From: Eubacterium sp. 14-2
GTDB taxonomy: Bacteria; Bacillota; Clostridia; Lachnospirales; Lachnospiraceae
Length of the DNA: 64,000 nt
Assembly (NCBI RefSeq): GCF_000403845.2
Contig: NZ_KE159568.1
Span: 1,424,103 to 1,488,102 of the forward strand
Reading direction: 5' to 3'
Below, piece after piece: positions 38,556 through 47,687 of this stretch. Positions within the stretch are counted from its first letter, which is position 1; each line of letters opens with the position of its first letter. A program made the translations under genes and the position numbers. The notes below the pieces were generated by a model. That model had not been told where the DNA came from. It saw nothing but the letters and a program-made list of their open reading frames with translations, and did not search any database.

Positions 38556-39695
38556 ATGCAGGAATTCAGTTTCAGTACCAGGATATTTTTTGGAGAAGGT
38601 GCTCTGGAGCGTCTGCGCCGGGTGAAAGGCCGGCGTGTTCTTATTGTTACGGACCGCTTTATGGTGCAGATAGGGACCATAGACAAAGTAATGACCTATC
38701 TGACAGGGTGTGAAGTCAGCATTTTTGACGGCGTAATACCGGATCCGCCCATTGAAGTGGTGGCTGAGGGAGTAAAAGCCCTTGCAGCCTGCCAGGCAGA
38801 AATCGTGATTGCTGTGGGCGGCGGTTCCACCATTGATGCGGCAAAGGCTATCCGGGCCATTGCAAAGCAGACACTCTGCGCTGAGGCGGACCATATGGAA
38901 TGCTTTGCTGTGCCTACCACCAGCGGCACCGGTTCCGAAGTTACAGATTACGCTGTAATTACAGATAATGCCAGAGGTCTCAAGTATCCTCTGGACAGCC
39001 AGGCGCTGCGTCCGCCTGTGGCCATCCTTGAGCCGTCTCTTACCGCCAGCGCTCCTGCGTCTGTGACAGCCGATGCAGGCATGGATGTGCTGACACATGC
39101 CCTGGAGGCTTATGTTTCAACCAATGCAAATGATTTTTCTGACGCCATGTGTGAAAAAGCCGTATCTCTGGTGTTCCGGTTTTTGCCTCTTGCTTATCAG
39201 GATGGGGAGGATTTACTTGCCCGGACAGAGATGCAGAATGCGGCGTGTATGGCGGGACTGGCTTTTAATTCCGCCGGACTGGGCATTAACCATGGACTTG
39301 CCCATGCAGTCGGCGGGAAATTCCATATTGCCCATGGACGTATTAATGCCATGCTTTTGCCGAAAGTTCTGGCCTTTAATGCAAATTTATCTCATGTGGT
39401 GGGCGGAGAGTATTCTCTGGCAGCAAAAAAATACCAGCGTATTGCAAGGATTATGGATTTTCCGGCTGCCACGGTGCGGCTTGGCGTTGCCAATCTGATC
39501 AGTGAAATAGAGCGTCTGAATCAGATGATGCAGATTCCTCCCACGCTCAGGGCATGGGGCGCTGATCTGTCCAAAGTCAGAGAAATGCGCGGAGAGCTGG
39601 CAAGGGCTGCTCTGGCAGATGCCACTTACGCTACCAATCCGCGCAGGGCAACTGAAGAAGAAGCAGCAGTTCTGATTGACCAGATTACAGGTTAA
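38556..39695 (+). CDS. pduQ: Propanol dehydrogenase PduQ (iron-containing alcohol dehydrogenase)
   Basis: 379 aa type III Fe-dependent alcohol dehydrogenase, reducing propionaldehyde to 1-propanol and recycling NADH within the microcompartment. NAD-binding GGGSTIDAAKAIR, the family signature (MAGLAFNSAGLGINHGLAHAVGG) and metal-binding His in NHGLAHAVG and AHGRINA. ATG at 38556 preferred: GGAGG (38546-38550) is 5 nt upstream; ATG 38544 overlaps that site. The gene lies with the regulators and not within the main operon, 147 nt after the AraC gene, and is followed by its own terminator. Confidence 0.92.
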   Translation: MQEFSFSTRIFFGEGALERLRRVKGRRVLIVTDRFMVQIGTIDKVMTYLTGCEVSIFDGVIPDPPIEVVAEGVKALAACQAEIVIAVGGGSTIDAAKAIRAIAKQTLCAEADHMECFAVPTTSGTGSEVTDYAVITDNARGLKYPLDSQALRPPVAILEPSLTASAPASVTADAGMDVLTHALEAYVSTNANDFSDAMCEKAVSLVFRFLPLAYQDGEDLLARTEMQNAACMAGLAFNSAGLGINHGLAHAVGGKFHIAHGRINAMLLPKVLAFNANLSHVVGGEYSLAAKKYQRIARIMDFPAATVRLGVANLISEIERLNQMMQIPPTLRAWGADLSKVREMRGELARAALADATYATNPRRATEEEAAVLIDQITG

Positions 39696-39749
39696 TCAAA
39701 GAAGTAAAATATTTTAACGGATTAAATTACAGACATTCAGGAAATTGGA

Positions 39750-39795
39750 AGCGGGAGTGCCAGGCTGAGAAATCAGCAGGCAGTCCCGCTTTGTT
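39750..39795 (+). terminator. Terminator of pduQ
   Basis: AGCGGGA/TCCCGCT stem extended by GTGCC/GGCA and an inner CTGA/TCAG stem, followed by TTGTTCTTCT, which at the same time is the left arm of the palindromic repeat copy C. Confidence 0.75.
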
Positions 39796-39850
39796 CTTCT
39801 ATAGGAAATTCCTCTGGATTTCCTATAGAAGAACAAAACAATGATGCGCA
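39790..39850. repeat. Nested palindromic intergenic repeat, copy C
   Basis: Perfect 20-bp inverted repeat (39790-39809 and 39818-39837) with core CTTCTATAGGAAAT, loop of 8 nt, then AATGATGCGC, the same tail as copies A and B. The inner hairpin of copies A and B is absent here. Confidence 0.8.
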
Positions 39851-39897
39851 GCTCGCGGGGGTGATGTTTATTGCTGCGCAATCCGCTCGCGCGCGGA

Positions 39898-39925
39898 GAA
39901 TGCGTATAGCGCATTCTTTTTTCTT
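39898..39925 (+). terminator. Hairpin with T-tract between repeat copies C and D
   Basis: GAATGCG-TATAG-CGCATTC followed by seven T residues and CTTC. Strong terminator form, about 365 nt upstream of pduA. Confidence 0.7.
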
Positions 39926-39972
39926 CTACAGGAAGACGTTTTCGCGCTTTAGCGTGAAAGATAATTATGTGC
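39917..39972. repeat. Palindromic intergenic repeat, partial copy D
   Basis: Left arm CTTCTACAGGAAGA, inner hairpin CGCT-TT-AGCG followed by TGAAAG, and tail ATAATTATGTGC as in copies A and B; the right outer arm is missing. Confidence 0.65.
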
Positions 39973-40079
39973 ATTTTTATAAAAATAAATCAGGAGATTA
40001 TGCCTTTGTGCAGATAAGAAGGCAGCCTGACGTCTGTTTCGTGATGAAGGAAAAATTAATTGTGCAAATTAAACAAAAC

Positions 40080-40137
40080 ATCAGACAAAAAATTCTCTGA
40101 TTAGGACAAGAAAGTACAAGCAGGATTTTAGTATAAT
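40080..40137 (+). promoter_or_regulatory. Probable activator-dependent promoter of the pduA operon
   Basis: TATAAT at 40132-40137 without a recognisable -35 hexamer at 16-18 nt. An inverted repeat ATCAGA-N10-TCTGAT (40080-40101) lies just upstream of the expected -35 position, where an AraC-type activator could act. A leader of about 150 nt follows before pduA; it shows no known riboswitch core. Confidence 0.55.
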
Positions 40138-40290
40138 AGGAAATAGCAACAAATTAACCAATCATGTGGGTATGCCGCAATTTATTTCAGAAAAATACAG
40201 GAATCCAGGACGCGAATTATAACAGACAGTTCATGGAAATACGGAAATTGACGGATACGCGCAAAACTTACAAAACAAGGAGGAATCAAA

Positions 40291-40569
40291 ATGCAAAGAG
40301 AAGCCCTTGGTATGGTGGAGACAAAAGGTCTGGTCGGCGCTATTGAGGCTGCTGACGCAATGGTTAAATCTGCAAATGTGGCTCTGGTTGGCTATGAGAA
40401 AATCGGGTCCGGTCTGGTTACCGTTATGGTCCGCGGGGATGTAGGTGCAGTGAAAGCATCCGTAGACGCCGGCTCCATCGCTGCTGAAAAAGTCGGAACG
40501 GTTGTCTCCTGTCACGTAATCCCAAGACCGCATACAGATGTGGAGAAGATCCTTCCGAATATGGAATGA
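40291..40569 (+). CDS. pduA: Microcompartment hexameric shell protein PduA
   Basis: 92 aa, single BMC domain; forms hexamers that tile the shell facets. Pore loop [10 protein letters not shown] places Ser40 at the pore, the residue that selects for 1,2-propanediol in Salmonella Pdu[18 protein letters not shown] BMC signature present. AAGGAGG precedes the ATG. First gene of the shell and enzyme operon; nearly identical in form to the later pduJ. Confidence 0.95.
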   Translation: MQREALGMVETKGLVGAIEAADAMVKSANVALVGYEKIGSGLVTVMVRGDVGAVKASVDAGSIAAEKVGTVVSCHVIPRPHTDVEKILPNME

Positions 40570-40648
40570 TTTTCGGGATTTCCGGAGAAACCCACCACCT
40601 TTATGAGAACGCTGTGAAAGCAAAAAAATTAATTTGGAGGGAAAACAC

Positions 40649-41458
40649 ATGGATGAACTGAACAACAACATCGTAGAAGAAGTTATGAAAAGGCTGGGCG
40701 CCGTTGCTTCTCCTGCAGAGGAGAAATGCTGCGAAGCTCCTGCAGCTGCTTCACCGGAATGCAACCTGACAGAGTATGTTGGCACAACAATGGGCCATAC
40801 AATCGGACTGGTTATCGCAAACGTTGACCATCAGGTTCATGAAGCACTTAAAATTGATCCTAAATATCGTGCTATCGGCATCATCAGTGACCGCGTAGGT
40901 GCAGGTCCGCAGATTTTTGCAGCTGATGAGGCAGTAAAAGCAACAAACAGTGAATGTCTTCTGGTAGAGTGTCCCCGTGACACAGAAGGCGGTGCAGGAC
41001 ACGGTTCCCTGATTATTTTCGGAGCTGAAGATGTATCGGATGCCCGTCGTGCAGTAGAAGTCTGCCTGCGCGAGATTCCGCGTACAATGGGCGATGTTTA
41101 CGGTAACAGTGCAGGACATCTGGAGTTCCAGTACAGTGCCCGCGCTTCTTATGTATTAAATAAAGTATGGGGTGCACCTCTTGGCAAGGCTTTTGGTATT
41201 ACCGTAGGTGCTCCGGCAGGTATCGGTGTGGTTCTGGCAGATGCGGCTTCCAAGGCTGCAACCATTGATGCTATCACCATCGCAACACCTGGCAATGGCG
41301 GAACCAGCTTCTCCAACGAAGTAAACTACTTCTTCTCCGGTGATTCCGGTGCGGTGAAGCAGGCGATTATTGCAGCTCGTGACGTAGGACTTCAGTTACT
41401 GAAGAGCCTGGCGCCGGATGAGGAGCTGAAATCAACCACTACCCCTTACATTCTTTAA
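40649..41458 (+). CDS. pduB: Microcompartment tandem-BMC shell protein PduB
   Basis: 269 aa with two fused BMC domains (trimer-forming). ATG at 40649 with GGAGGG 7 nt upstream. The first about 35 residues form a short amphipathic helix (NNIVEEVMKRLG) and an Ala/Pro/Glu linker like the cargo-targeting helices of PduD, PduE and PduP; in Salmonella the PduB N-terminus ties the shell to the enzyme core. BMC parts begin with GHTIGLVIANVD and GKAFGITVGAPAG. Confidence 0.95.
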   Translation: MDELNNNIVEEVMKRLGAVASPAEEKCCEAPAAASPECNLTEYVGTTMGHTIGLVIANVDHQVHEALKIDPKYRAIGIISDRVGAGPQIFAADEAVKATNSECLLVECPRDTEGGAGHGSLIIFGAEDVSDARRAVEVCLREIPRTMGDVYGNSAGHLEFQYSARASYVLNKVWGAPLGKAFGITVGAPAGIGVVLADAASKAATIDAITIATPGNGGTSFSNEVNYFFSGDSGAVKQAIIAARDVGLQLLKSLAPDEELKSTTTPYIL

Positions 41459-41478
41459 TCAGGAAGGAGCTGTAAGCT

Positions 41479-43140
41479 ATGAAATCAAAACGTTTTGAAG
41501 TGTTGGCGAACCGCCCGGTAAATCAGGACGGTTACGTCAAGGAGTGGCCTGAGGTTGGTCTGATTGCAATGAACAGCCCCTTCGATCCGACTCCGAGCAT
41601 CAAGATTGAAAACGGGCGCGTAACAGAGCTGGACGGTAAGTGCCGCGCTGATTTTGATATGTTGGATACCTTTATTGCAGACCATGCAATTCGTCTGGAG
41701 AATGCAGAAAAGGCAATGGCCCTGGATTCACTTGAAATTGCACGTAAAATTATAGATATTAATGTTTCCCGTAAGGAAATTCTGGATATTACACTTTCCA
41801 TTACTCCTGCAAAACTTACTGAGGTTGTAGGAAAAATGACAATTGTGGAAATCATGATGGGTATGACAAAGATGCGTGCCCGCCTGATGCCTGCAAACCA
41901 GTGTCATGTTACCAACGTTAAGGATAATCCTGTTCAGATTGCTGCTGACGCTGCAGAAGCCGGCGTACGTGGTTTTGCTGAAATGGAAACAACAGTTGGT
42001 ATTGCACGTTATGCTCCGTTTAATGCAATTGCAATTATGGTAGGCGCTCAGGTAGGACGTCCCGGAGTTATGACACAGTGTGCGCTGGAAGAAGCTACAG
42101 AGTTAATGCTTGGTATGCGTGGTTTCACCACTTATGCTGAAACAATTTCCGTATATGGTACCGAGCCGGTATTCATGGACGGTGACGATACTCCTTACTC
42201 TAAAGCATTCCTGGCAAGCTGCTATGCAAGCCGCGGCCTGAAAATGCGTTTCACCTCCGGAACAGGTTCCGAAGTTCAGATGGGTTATGCTGAAGGCAAA
42301 TCCATGCTGTATCTGGAAGCTCGCTGCCTGGCAGTTACCAAGGGCGCAGGTGTCCAGGGAACACAGAATGGTTCCGTATCATGCGTGGGCGTACCGGCAG
42401 GCGTACCGGGCGGTATCCGTGCAATCGCTGCTGAGAACCTGATTGCAATGCTTTTGGATCTTGAATCCACCACTTCCAATGACCAGACCTTTACTCATTC
42501 AGATCTGCGTCGTGTGGCCCGCAGCGTACCTCAGTTCTTCTCCGGCACCGATTACATATGCTCTGGTTATTCTGCAACACCGAACTACGACAATATGTTC
42601 GCAGGCTCCAACTGGGATGCAGAAGACTATGATGACTGGAATATTATCCAGCGCGATATGAAGATTGACGGTGGTTTACAGCCTGTACGTGAAGAGGACG
42701 TTATCAAAGCCCGCAATAAAGCGGCTCGTGCACTTCAGGGTCTGTTCCGTGAACTGGGTCTGCCGCCAATTACTGATGCGGAAGTGGAAGCAGCAACTTA
42801 TGCAAATGGTTCCAATGACATGCCGGATCGTAATGTAAATGAAGACCTGAAAGCTATTGAAGATATGATGGCACGTAATGTAACGGGTGTTGATTTTGTG
42901 AAAGCTCTTGACAAATCAGGATTCCCGGATGTGGCACAGAATATTTACAACATGCTTCGTCAGAAGGTTGCAGGTGATTATCTCCACACAGCTTCAATTT
43001 TCGGAGACAATTTCCATGTATTGTCTGCTGTCAATGCGCCGAATGATTATCATGGACCGATGACTGGCTACCAGATCAGCGAAGAGAGATGGAAACAGAT
43101 CAGCGATATTCCGAATGCTATTCGGCCGGAAGACATTTAA
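41479..43140 (+). CDS. pduC: Propanediol dehydratase large subunit PduC
   Basis: 553 aa, the usual length. Catalytic TIM-barrel subunit of the coenzyme-B12-dependent diol dehydratase, which turns 1,2-propanediol into propionaldehyde by radical chemistry. Family blocks: KRFEVLANRPVNQDGYVKEW at the start, GMTKMRARLMPANQCHVTN, TAYGGTEPVF-like VYGTEPVFMDGDDTPYSKAF, GSVSCVGVPAGVPGGIRAIA. It could instead be a glycerol dehydratase; the surrounding PDU shell set and regulators argue for propanediol. Codon use is rich in GCT/GCA and CGT, as in highly expressed genes. Confidence 0.96.
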   Translation: MKSKRFEVLANRPVNQDGYVKEWPEVGLIAMNSPFDPTPSIKIENGRVTELDGKCRADFDMLDTFIADHAIRLENAEKAMALDSLEIARKIIDINVSRKEILDITLSITPAKLTEVVGKMTIVEIMMGMTKMRARLMPANQCHVTNVKDNPVQIAADAAEAGVRGFAEMETTVGIARYAPFNAIAIMVGAQVGRPGVMTQCALEEATELMLGMRGFTTYAETISVYGTEPVFMDGDDTPYSKAFLASCYASRGLKMRFTSGTGSEVQMGYAEGKSMLYLEARCLAVTKGAGVQGTQNGSVSCVGVPAGVPGGIRAIAAENLIAMLLDLESTTSNDQTFTHSDLRRVARSVPQFFSGTDYICSGYSATPNYDNMFAGSNWDAEDYDDWNIIQRDMKIDGGLQPVREEDVIKARNKAARALQGLFRELGLPPITDAEVEAATYANGSNDMPDRNVNEDLKAIEDMMARNVTGVDFVKALDKSGFPDVAQNIYNMLRQKVAGDYLHTASIFGDNFHVLSAVNAPNDYHGPMTGYQISEERWKQISDIPNAIRPEDI

Positions 43141-43158
43141 GAAGGAGGTGTGAGAGAT

Positions 43159-43830
43159 ATGACTTTTGACGAAAAAACACTGCGTAGCGTCATTGAAGAA
43201 GTAATTAAGGAAATGGCCAGCCCGTCAGCACCTGCAGCAGCAGCGCCTGCAGCATCTGCACCTGTAAGTCTGCCCGCAGCCGGCAAGATGACTCTGACCG
43301 AGCAGGGTGACGCACCAAAGGGCGTGGCTCCCGATGAAGTTGTTATCGGTCTGGCACCGGCTTTTGGTATTTATCAGACCGAGACCATTATTCATCAGCC
43401 TCACGACAAAGTGCTTCGTGAGATTATTGCCGGAATTGAGGAAGAAGGATTAAAATGGCGTGTGGTTCGCGTATACCGCACATCTGATGTTTCCTTTATC
43501 GCTCACGATGCAGCTGAATATTCAGGTTCAGGCATCGGTATCGGCATTCAGTCCAAGGGTACTACGGTAATCCATCAGAAGGATCTTCCGCCCCTCAGCA
43601 ACCTGGAGCTGTTTTCACAGGCTCCTCTGATTGAAATGGAAACATTCCGCCAGATTGGTAAGAATGCTGCCAAATATGCGAAAGGTGAGGCTCCTACGCC
43701 GGTACCGGTTCGCAATGACCAGATGGCACGTCCTACTTATCAGGCGATTGCAGCATTACTGCATATTAAAGAAACGGAACATGTTGACAACGATAAGCGA
43801 CCTCAGGCTGTCGCAGTTTCATTCCAGTGA
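43159..43830 (+). CDS. pduD: Propanediol dehydratase medium subunit PduD
   Basis: 223 aa; ATG at 43159 with GGAGG 10 nt upstream. Begins with an amphipathic helix ([17 protein letters not shown]) and a Pro/Ala/Ser linker of about 35 residues, the encapsulation signal that carries the dehydratase into the shell. Core from [10 protein letters not shown] to [20 protein letters not shown] as in the beta subunit of diol dehydratase, which helps bind the cobalamin. 18 nt after pduC; the stop lies 14 nt before pduE. Confidence 0.95.
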   Translation: MTFDEKTLRSVIEEVIKEMASPSAPAAAAPAASAPVSLPAAGKMTLTEQGDAPKGVAPDEVVIGLAPAFGIYQTETIIHQPHDKVLREIIAGIEEEGLKWRVVRVYRTSDVSFIAHDAAEYSGSGIGIGIQSKGTTVIHQKDLPPLSNLELFSQAPLIEMETFRQIGKNAAKYAKGEAPTPVPVRNDQMARPTYQAIAALLHIKETEHVDNDKRPQAVAVSFQ

Positions 43831-43844
43831 AAGGAGGCATAATC

Positions 43845-44354
43845 ATGGATCAGGAACTCTTAATGAAACAGATTGTAGAACAGGTTATGCAGGCCATGAA
43901 CAACGGTGGGTCCCCATCAGCTCCTGCTGCCTCTGCCGGCGGCAAAATTACATCTGAGAATTACCCTCTGGCTGAAAATATGGCCGATAAAATCAAAACG
44001 CCTACTGGCAAACCTTTCACTTCCCTGAGTTATGATAAGGTAATTTCCGGTGAAGTTACAGCAGATGATATGCGTATTTCCCCGGAAACTCTTGAAATGC
44101 AGGCACAGGTGGCAGAATCCGTAAACCGCGAAGCATTTGCAGGAAATCTGCGTCGCGCGGCTGAACTGATTGCTGTACCGGATGACCGTCTGCTGGAGAT
44201 TTATAATGCATTACGTCCTTATCGTTCAAGTAAACAGGATTTGATTGATATCGCCAACGAGCTGGACCAGAAATATGGTGCAAAAACAGCGGCTTCTCTC
44301 GTTCGCGAGGCTGCTGATGTTTACGAACAGCGCGGCAGATTAAAGAAATTCTGA
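43845..44354 (+). CDS. pduE: Propanediol dehydratase small subunit PduE
   Basis: 169 aa. ATG at 43845 with AAAGGAGG upstream. N-terminal helix LLMKQIVEQVMQAM plus Gly/Ser/Ala/Pro linker is again a targeting-type extension. Core: NYPLAENMADKIKTPTGKPF, then LSYDKVISGEVTADDMRISPETLEMQA-type block and the end YEQRGRLKKF, standard for the gamma subunit. Completes the PduCDE enzyme. Confidence 0.95.
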   Translation: MDQELLMKQIVEQVMQAMNNGGSPSAPAASAGGKITSENYPLAENMADKIKTPTGKPFTSLSYDKVISGEVTADDMRISPETLEMQAQVAESVNREAFAGNLRRAAELIAVPDDRLLEIYNALRPYRSSKQDLIDIANELDQKYGAKTAASLVREAADVYEQRGRLKKF

Positions 44355-44381
44355 GATTCTGCAAAGTTGGGAGGTTCCACT

Positions 44382-46208
44382 ATGAAAATTGTTGCAGGCA
44401 TTGATATTGGTAATGCGACAACAGAAACGGCTCTGGCAAGGATTGACGGAAATCGGACGGAGTTTCTGGCCAGCGGCACAGTACCCACAACAGGTATCAA
44501 GGGAACCCGGCAGAACATCAATGGCGTCGTCCATTCCCTGACCAGCGCCATGGAAAAGGCTGGCGTTGAGATAACAGAGCTCTCGGAGGTATGTCTGAAC
44601 GAAGCAGCTCCGGTTATCGGTGACGTAGCTATGGAAACCATCACAGAGACCATTATTACAGAATCTACCATGATTGGACATAATCCCTCCACACCCGGCG
44701 GTATGGGCGTCGGTGTGGGGGAGACCATCCTGCTTACTCAGCTTGCTTCTGCGCCAGGCGGGAAAGATTATATCGTGGTAGTGCCTGCCAGTGTGGACTT
44801 TGAGGATGCCGCAAGGCTGATTAACGAAGGCTCTGTGGGAACACGGCAGGTAACCGCAGCTATTGTTCAGCGGGATGACGGCGTGCTGATTCACAATCGT
44901 CTGCACCGTAAGATACCTATTGTAGATGAAGTGGCTCTGGTGGATAAAGTTCCCCTGGGTATGCGCTCTGCAGTGGAAGTCTCCGGTGTGGGCGGTGTGG
45001 TGGAGGTACTCTCCAATCCATATGGGATTGCAACGCTTTTTGGATTGTCTTCGGAAGAGACGCAGCAGGTGGTTCCCATAGCCCGTGCATTAATCGGAAA
45101 CCGTTCTGCTGTGGTAATTAAAACTCCTGCAGGTGATGTCAGAGAGCGGAAAATCCCGGCAGGCCTCATTGAATTCTACGGTCAGAATCGGACGGTAAAA
45201 GTGGATGTGGATGCAGGAGGCGAAAAAATCATGCAGGCTGTGGAATCCCTTCCTGCCCTGGAAGATGTCCGGGGAGAACCGGGAACGAACGCAGGCGGCA
45301 TGCTTGAAAAAGTCCGTCAGGTTATGGCGAACCTCACAAAGCAGCATCCAAAGGATATCCACATTCAGGATTTGCTGGCAGTAGATACATTTACACCTCA
45401 GAAAGTCCAGGGCGGCCTGGCCAATGAGTTTTCACAGGAAAACGCTGTGGGTATTGCCGCTATGGTTAAGGCGGATCGTCTCCAGATGGAGGCAATCGCC
45501 AGAGAATTTTCAGAGCAGATTAACATTCCGGTCAAGGTTGGAGGCGTGGAAGCCGATATGGCTATCCGCGGGGCTCTGACAACGCCGGGTACCAACAAAC
45601 CTCTGGCAATTCTGGATATGGGTGCAGGTTCAACCGATGCATCAATTATCAATCGAGAAGGAGAAATCCACTCCATCCATCTGGCAGGCGCAGGTAACAT
45701 GGTAACACTTCTGATTCAGTCGGAGATGGGACTGGACAGTTTTGATACCGCTGAGGATGTAAAAAAATACCCTCTGGCCAAAGTGGAAAGTTTTTTCCAT
45801 ATCCGGCATGAAAACGGAACAGTTGAGTTCTTTACGGAACCGTTGAGCCCTGATATTTTTGCCAGGACAATTATCCTGAAAGAAGGTAAGATGATTCCGC
45901 TGGAAGGCGACTGGTCCATGGAGAAAATCCGGCTTATTCGCCGCCAGGCCAAACAAAAGGTATTTGTAACAAATGCTCTGCGTGCACTGGCAAGAGTCAG
46001 TCCTACCGGTAATGTGCGTGACATTCAGTTTGTTGTACTGGTGGGTGGTTCTGCATTGGATTTTGAAGTGCCGCAAATGGTTACAGATGCCCTGTCACAG
46101 TATAAGGTTGTGGCAGGCCGCGGTAATATCCGTGGGACAGAAGGCCCCCGTAACGCGGTGGCAACGGGGCTGGTACTTTCCCTGACGGAGAGGGGGGAGC
46201 CTGTATGA
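44382..46208 (+). CDS. pduG: Diol dehydratase reactivase large subunit PduG
   Basis: 608 aa actin-fold ATPase that releases damaged cobalamin from inactivated diol dehydratase. Motifs: MKIVAGIDIGNATTETALA at the N-terminus, LAILDMGAGSTDASII (phosphate 2 loop) and FVVLVGGSALDFEVP near the end. ATG at 44382 with GGGAGG about 7 nt upstream. Overlaps pduH by 4 nt (ATGA). Confidence 0.96.
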   Translation: MKIVAGIDIGNATTETALARIDGNRTEFLASGTVPTTGIKGTRQNINGVVHSLTSAMEKAGVEITELSEVCLNEAAPVIGDVAMETITETIITESTMIGHNPSTPGGMGVGVGETILLTQLASAPGGKDYIVVVPASVDFEDAARLINEGSVGTRQVTAAIVQRDDGVLIHNRLHRKIPIVDEVALVDKVPLGMRSAVEVSGVGGVVEVLSNPYGIATLFGLSSEETQQVVPIARALIGNRSAVVIKTPAGDVRERKIPAGLIEFYGQNRTVKVDVDAGGEKIMQAVESLPALEDVRGEPGTNAGGMLEKVRQVMANLTKQHPKDIHIQDLLAVDTFTPQKVQGGLANEFSQENAVGIAAMVKADRLQMEAIAREFSEQINIPVKVGGVEADMAIRGALTTPGTNKPLAILDMGAGSTDASIINREGEIHSIHLAGAGNMVTLLIQSEMGLDSFDTAEDVKKYPLAKVESFFHIRHENGTVEFFTEPLSPDIFARTIILKEGKMIPLEGDWSMEKIRLIRRQAKQKVFVTNALRALARVSPTGNVRDIQFVVLVGGSALDFEVPQMVTDALSQYKVVAGRGNIRGTEGPRNAVATGLVLSLTERGEPV

Positions 46209-46567
46209 ATGCTTCCCAGATAGCAATGACAAAACCTACCGTTCATGTGCTGTGCAGTCCGGATGTTCCGGAAAAGGCTTTCTGGCAGTTACTCTATGGA
46301 ATGGAGGAAGAAGGCATTCCCTGTGAAACCTGGACGAAAATGGAAGGGGATGCTCTTTCAATGGCATGGGAAGGTGCACAGGCCTCCCGTCTGGGCGTGG
46401 GTGTCGGAATGGATGGACAGGATGCAGTTCTGCATGTATCCAAATTTGATTTCGGCCAGCCGCTGTTCAGGATTCCGGTTCGATCTGCGGGACAGGTACG
46501 CATCCTGGGAGCAAATGCAGCACGGTTGGTAAAGAAGTTACCGTTAAAGCCTTTGGAAGGGAGGTGA
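46205..46567 (+). CDS. pduH: Diol dehydratase reactivase small subunit PduH
   Basis: 120 aa. Partner of PduG in cofactor exchange; resembles the medium dehydratase subunit, which it displaces (GMEEEGIPCETW, ASRLGVGVGMDGQDAVLHV, LRANAARLVK-type end LGANAARLVKKLP). Translation is coupled to pduG by a 4-nt overlap. Confidence 0.93.
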   Translation: MNASQIAMTKPTVHVLCSPDVPEKAFWQLLYGMEEEGIPCETWTKMEGDALSMAWEGAQASRLGVGVGMDGQDAVLHVSKFDFGQPLFRIPVRSAGQVRILGANAARLVKKLPLKPLEGR

Positions 46568-46571
46568 GGGC

Positions 46572-47375
46572 ATGAAGAAAAGTTTGGGGCTCATAGAAAC
46601 ACAGGGGCTGGCTGCCGGTATTGAAGCGGCAGATGCAGCAGTGAAATCAGCTAATGTGGAGCTGATTGGTTATGAGCTGACAAAAGGCGGAGGCTGGACG
46701 ACCATTAAGGTTCAGGGTGATGTGGGTGCAGTGAAAGCTGCAGTAGACGCAGCCCGGATGGCAGCCGCTAAAATAAATCAGGTAATAAGTACGCGTGTGA
46801 TTCCCCGTCCCTCTGCCGGACTTGATATGCTGGTATACAGTCCGGATACGGTCGGGGGTGCACAGAGGCCAGAGGGGCCGGATATGCCGAAGCCTCCCAA
46901 ACCGCCAAAGGGCTCAAAGAAGGTGAAAGAAGAACTGCCGAAGGAGCCGGAGGAACAGGAGACAGAGCAGTCAGTCCCGGTGCCGGATCAGGCAGAAGAA
47001 ATAAAAGAGCCGGAAGAAACTCCTGTACAGGATGCACCTGTGGAGAATATTGAGGAATTTAAGCCGGAAAGCACAGAAATGCCGGAAGAAAAGTCAGAGC
47101 AGGAAGCGCCTGCGGAAAATACTGAGGAATCAGAGCCGGAGAGTGCAGACGCACCGGAAGAAAAGTCAGAGCAGGAAGCGCCTGCGGAAAATACTGAGGA
47201 ATCAGAGCCGGAGAGCACAGACGCACCGGAGGAGAAACCTCAGGACGCAGAAAATTCTGAAACAGAAGATTCCCCGGAACCTCAGGAACCTGTAGTTCCG
47301 AAACCGACCAGAAAGGCAGCCCAGAAAGGGCGTAAGGGAGGAAAACGAGGCAGCAAACAGGAGACGACAGAATAA
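46572..47375 (+). CDS. pduK: Microcompartment shell protein PduK with long acidic, repeat-bearing tail
   Basis: 267 aa. Residues 1-90 are a BMC domain ([34 protein letters not shown]). The remaining about 175 residues are unlike the short C-terminal domain of Salmonella PduK: low-complexity Glu/Pro/Ala/Ser with tandem 24-residue repeats (EEKSEQEAPAENTEESEPES), closing with a basic segment (PTRKAAQKGRKGGKRGSK). The tail has no Cys residues for a metal centre. BMC domain plus position between pduH and pduJ support the PduK name; tail function unknown. Confidence 0.88.
   Translation: MKKSLGLIETQGLAAGIEAADAAVKSANVELIGYELTKGGGWTTIKVQGDVGAVKAAVDAARMAAAKINQVISTRVIPRPSAGLDMLVYSPDTVGGAQRPEGPDMPKPPKPPKGSKKVKEELPKEPEEQETEQSVPVPDQAEEIKEPEETPVQDAPVENIEEFKPESTEMPEEKSEQEAPAENTEESEPESADAPEEKSEQEAPAENTEESEPESTDAPEEKPQDAENSETEDSPEPQEPVVPKPTRKAAQKGRKGGKRGSKQETTE
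47082..47240 (+). repeat. 72-bp in-frame tandem repeat inside pduK
   Basis: Units start at 47082, 47154 and 47226 (CCGGA(A/G)GA...), each 72 bp = 24 codons; the first two are nearly identical at DNA level, the third is only a start. Such repeats are expected to vary in number between strains. Confidence 0.9.
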
Positions 47376-47396
47376 GACAGATTGGAGGTTATCGTT

Positions 47397-47672
47397 ATGG
47401 GTGAAGCTCTTGGCATGATTGAAACAAAAGGTCTTGTTGGAGCCATTGAAGCAGCCGACGCCATGACAAAGTCAGCAAATGTAACGCTGATTGGTTATGA
47501 AAAGATTGGTTCAGGTCTTGTGACCGTTATGGTTCGCGGCGACGTGGGCGCAGTAAAAGCGTCTGTGGATGCAGGTGCTGCTGCCGCTGAAAAAGTAGGC
47601 GAGATTGTATCACAGCACGTTATTCCGCGTCCGAATACAGATGTGGAAAGAATCCTTCCGAAGGATCTTTGA
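47397..47672 (+). CDS. pduJ: Microcompartment hexameric shell protein PduJ
   Basis: 91 aa single BMC domain, over 85 % alike to PduA by eye, including the [20 protein letters not shown] pore and signature region. ATG at 47397 with GGAGG upstream (an in-frame TTG at 47382 overlaps that site). In Salmonella PduJ is the most abundant facet protein. Confidence 0.95.
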   Translation: MGEALGMIETKGLVGAIEAADAMTKSANVTLIGYEKIGSGLVTVMVRGDVGAVKASVDAGAAAAEKVGEIVSQHVIPRPNTDVERILPKDL

Positions 47673-47687
47673 GAGGAGGGATAAGCC

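Noticed and set aside
38385..39098. Long minus-strand open frame opposite pduQ
   Set aside because: Antisense of a clear alcohol dehydrogenase gene; no ribosome binding site or family likeness.
39790..39837. Insertion-sequence ends
   Set aside because: A perfect 20-bp inverted repeat exists but only 8 nt lie between the arms and no transposase is near; treated as a hairpin repeat.
39861..40100. Small plus-strand frame of 79 codons upstream of pduA
   Set aside because: Made up of palindromic repeat sequence and the promoter region; no start signal.
47082..47240. Possible CRISPR or VNTR outside genes
   Set aside because: The 72-bp repeat is contiguous and in frame within pduK, without spacers.
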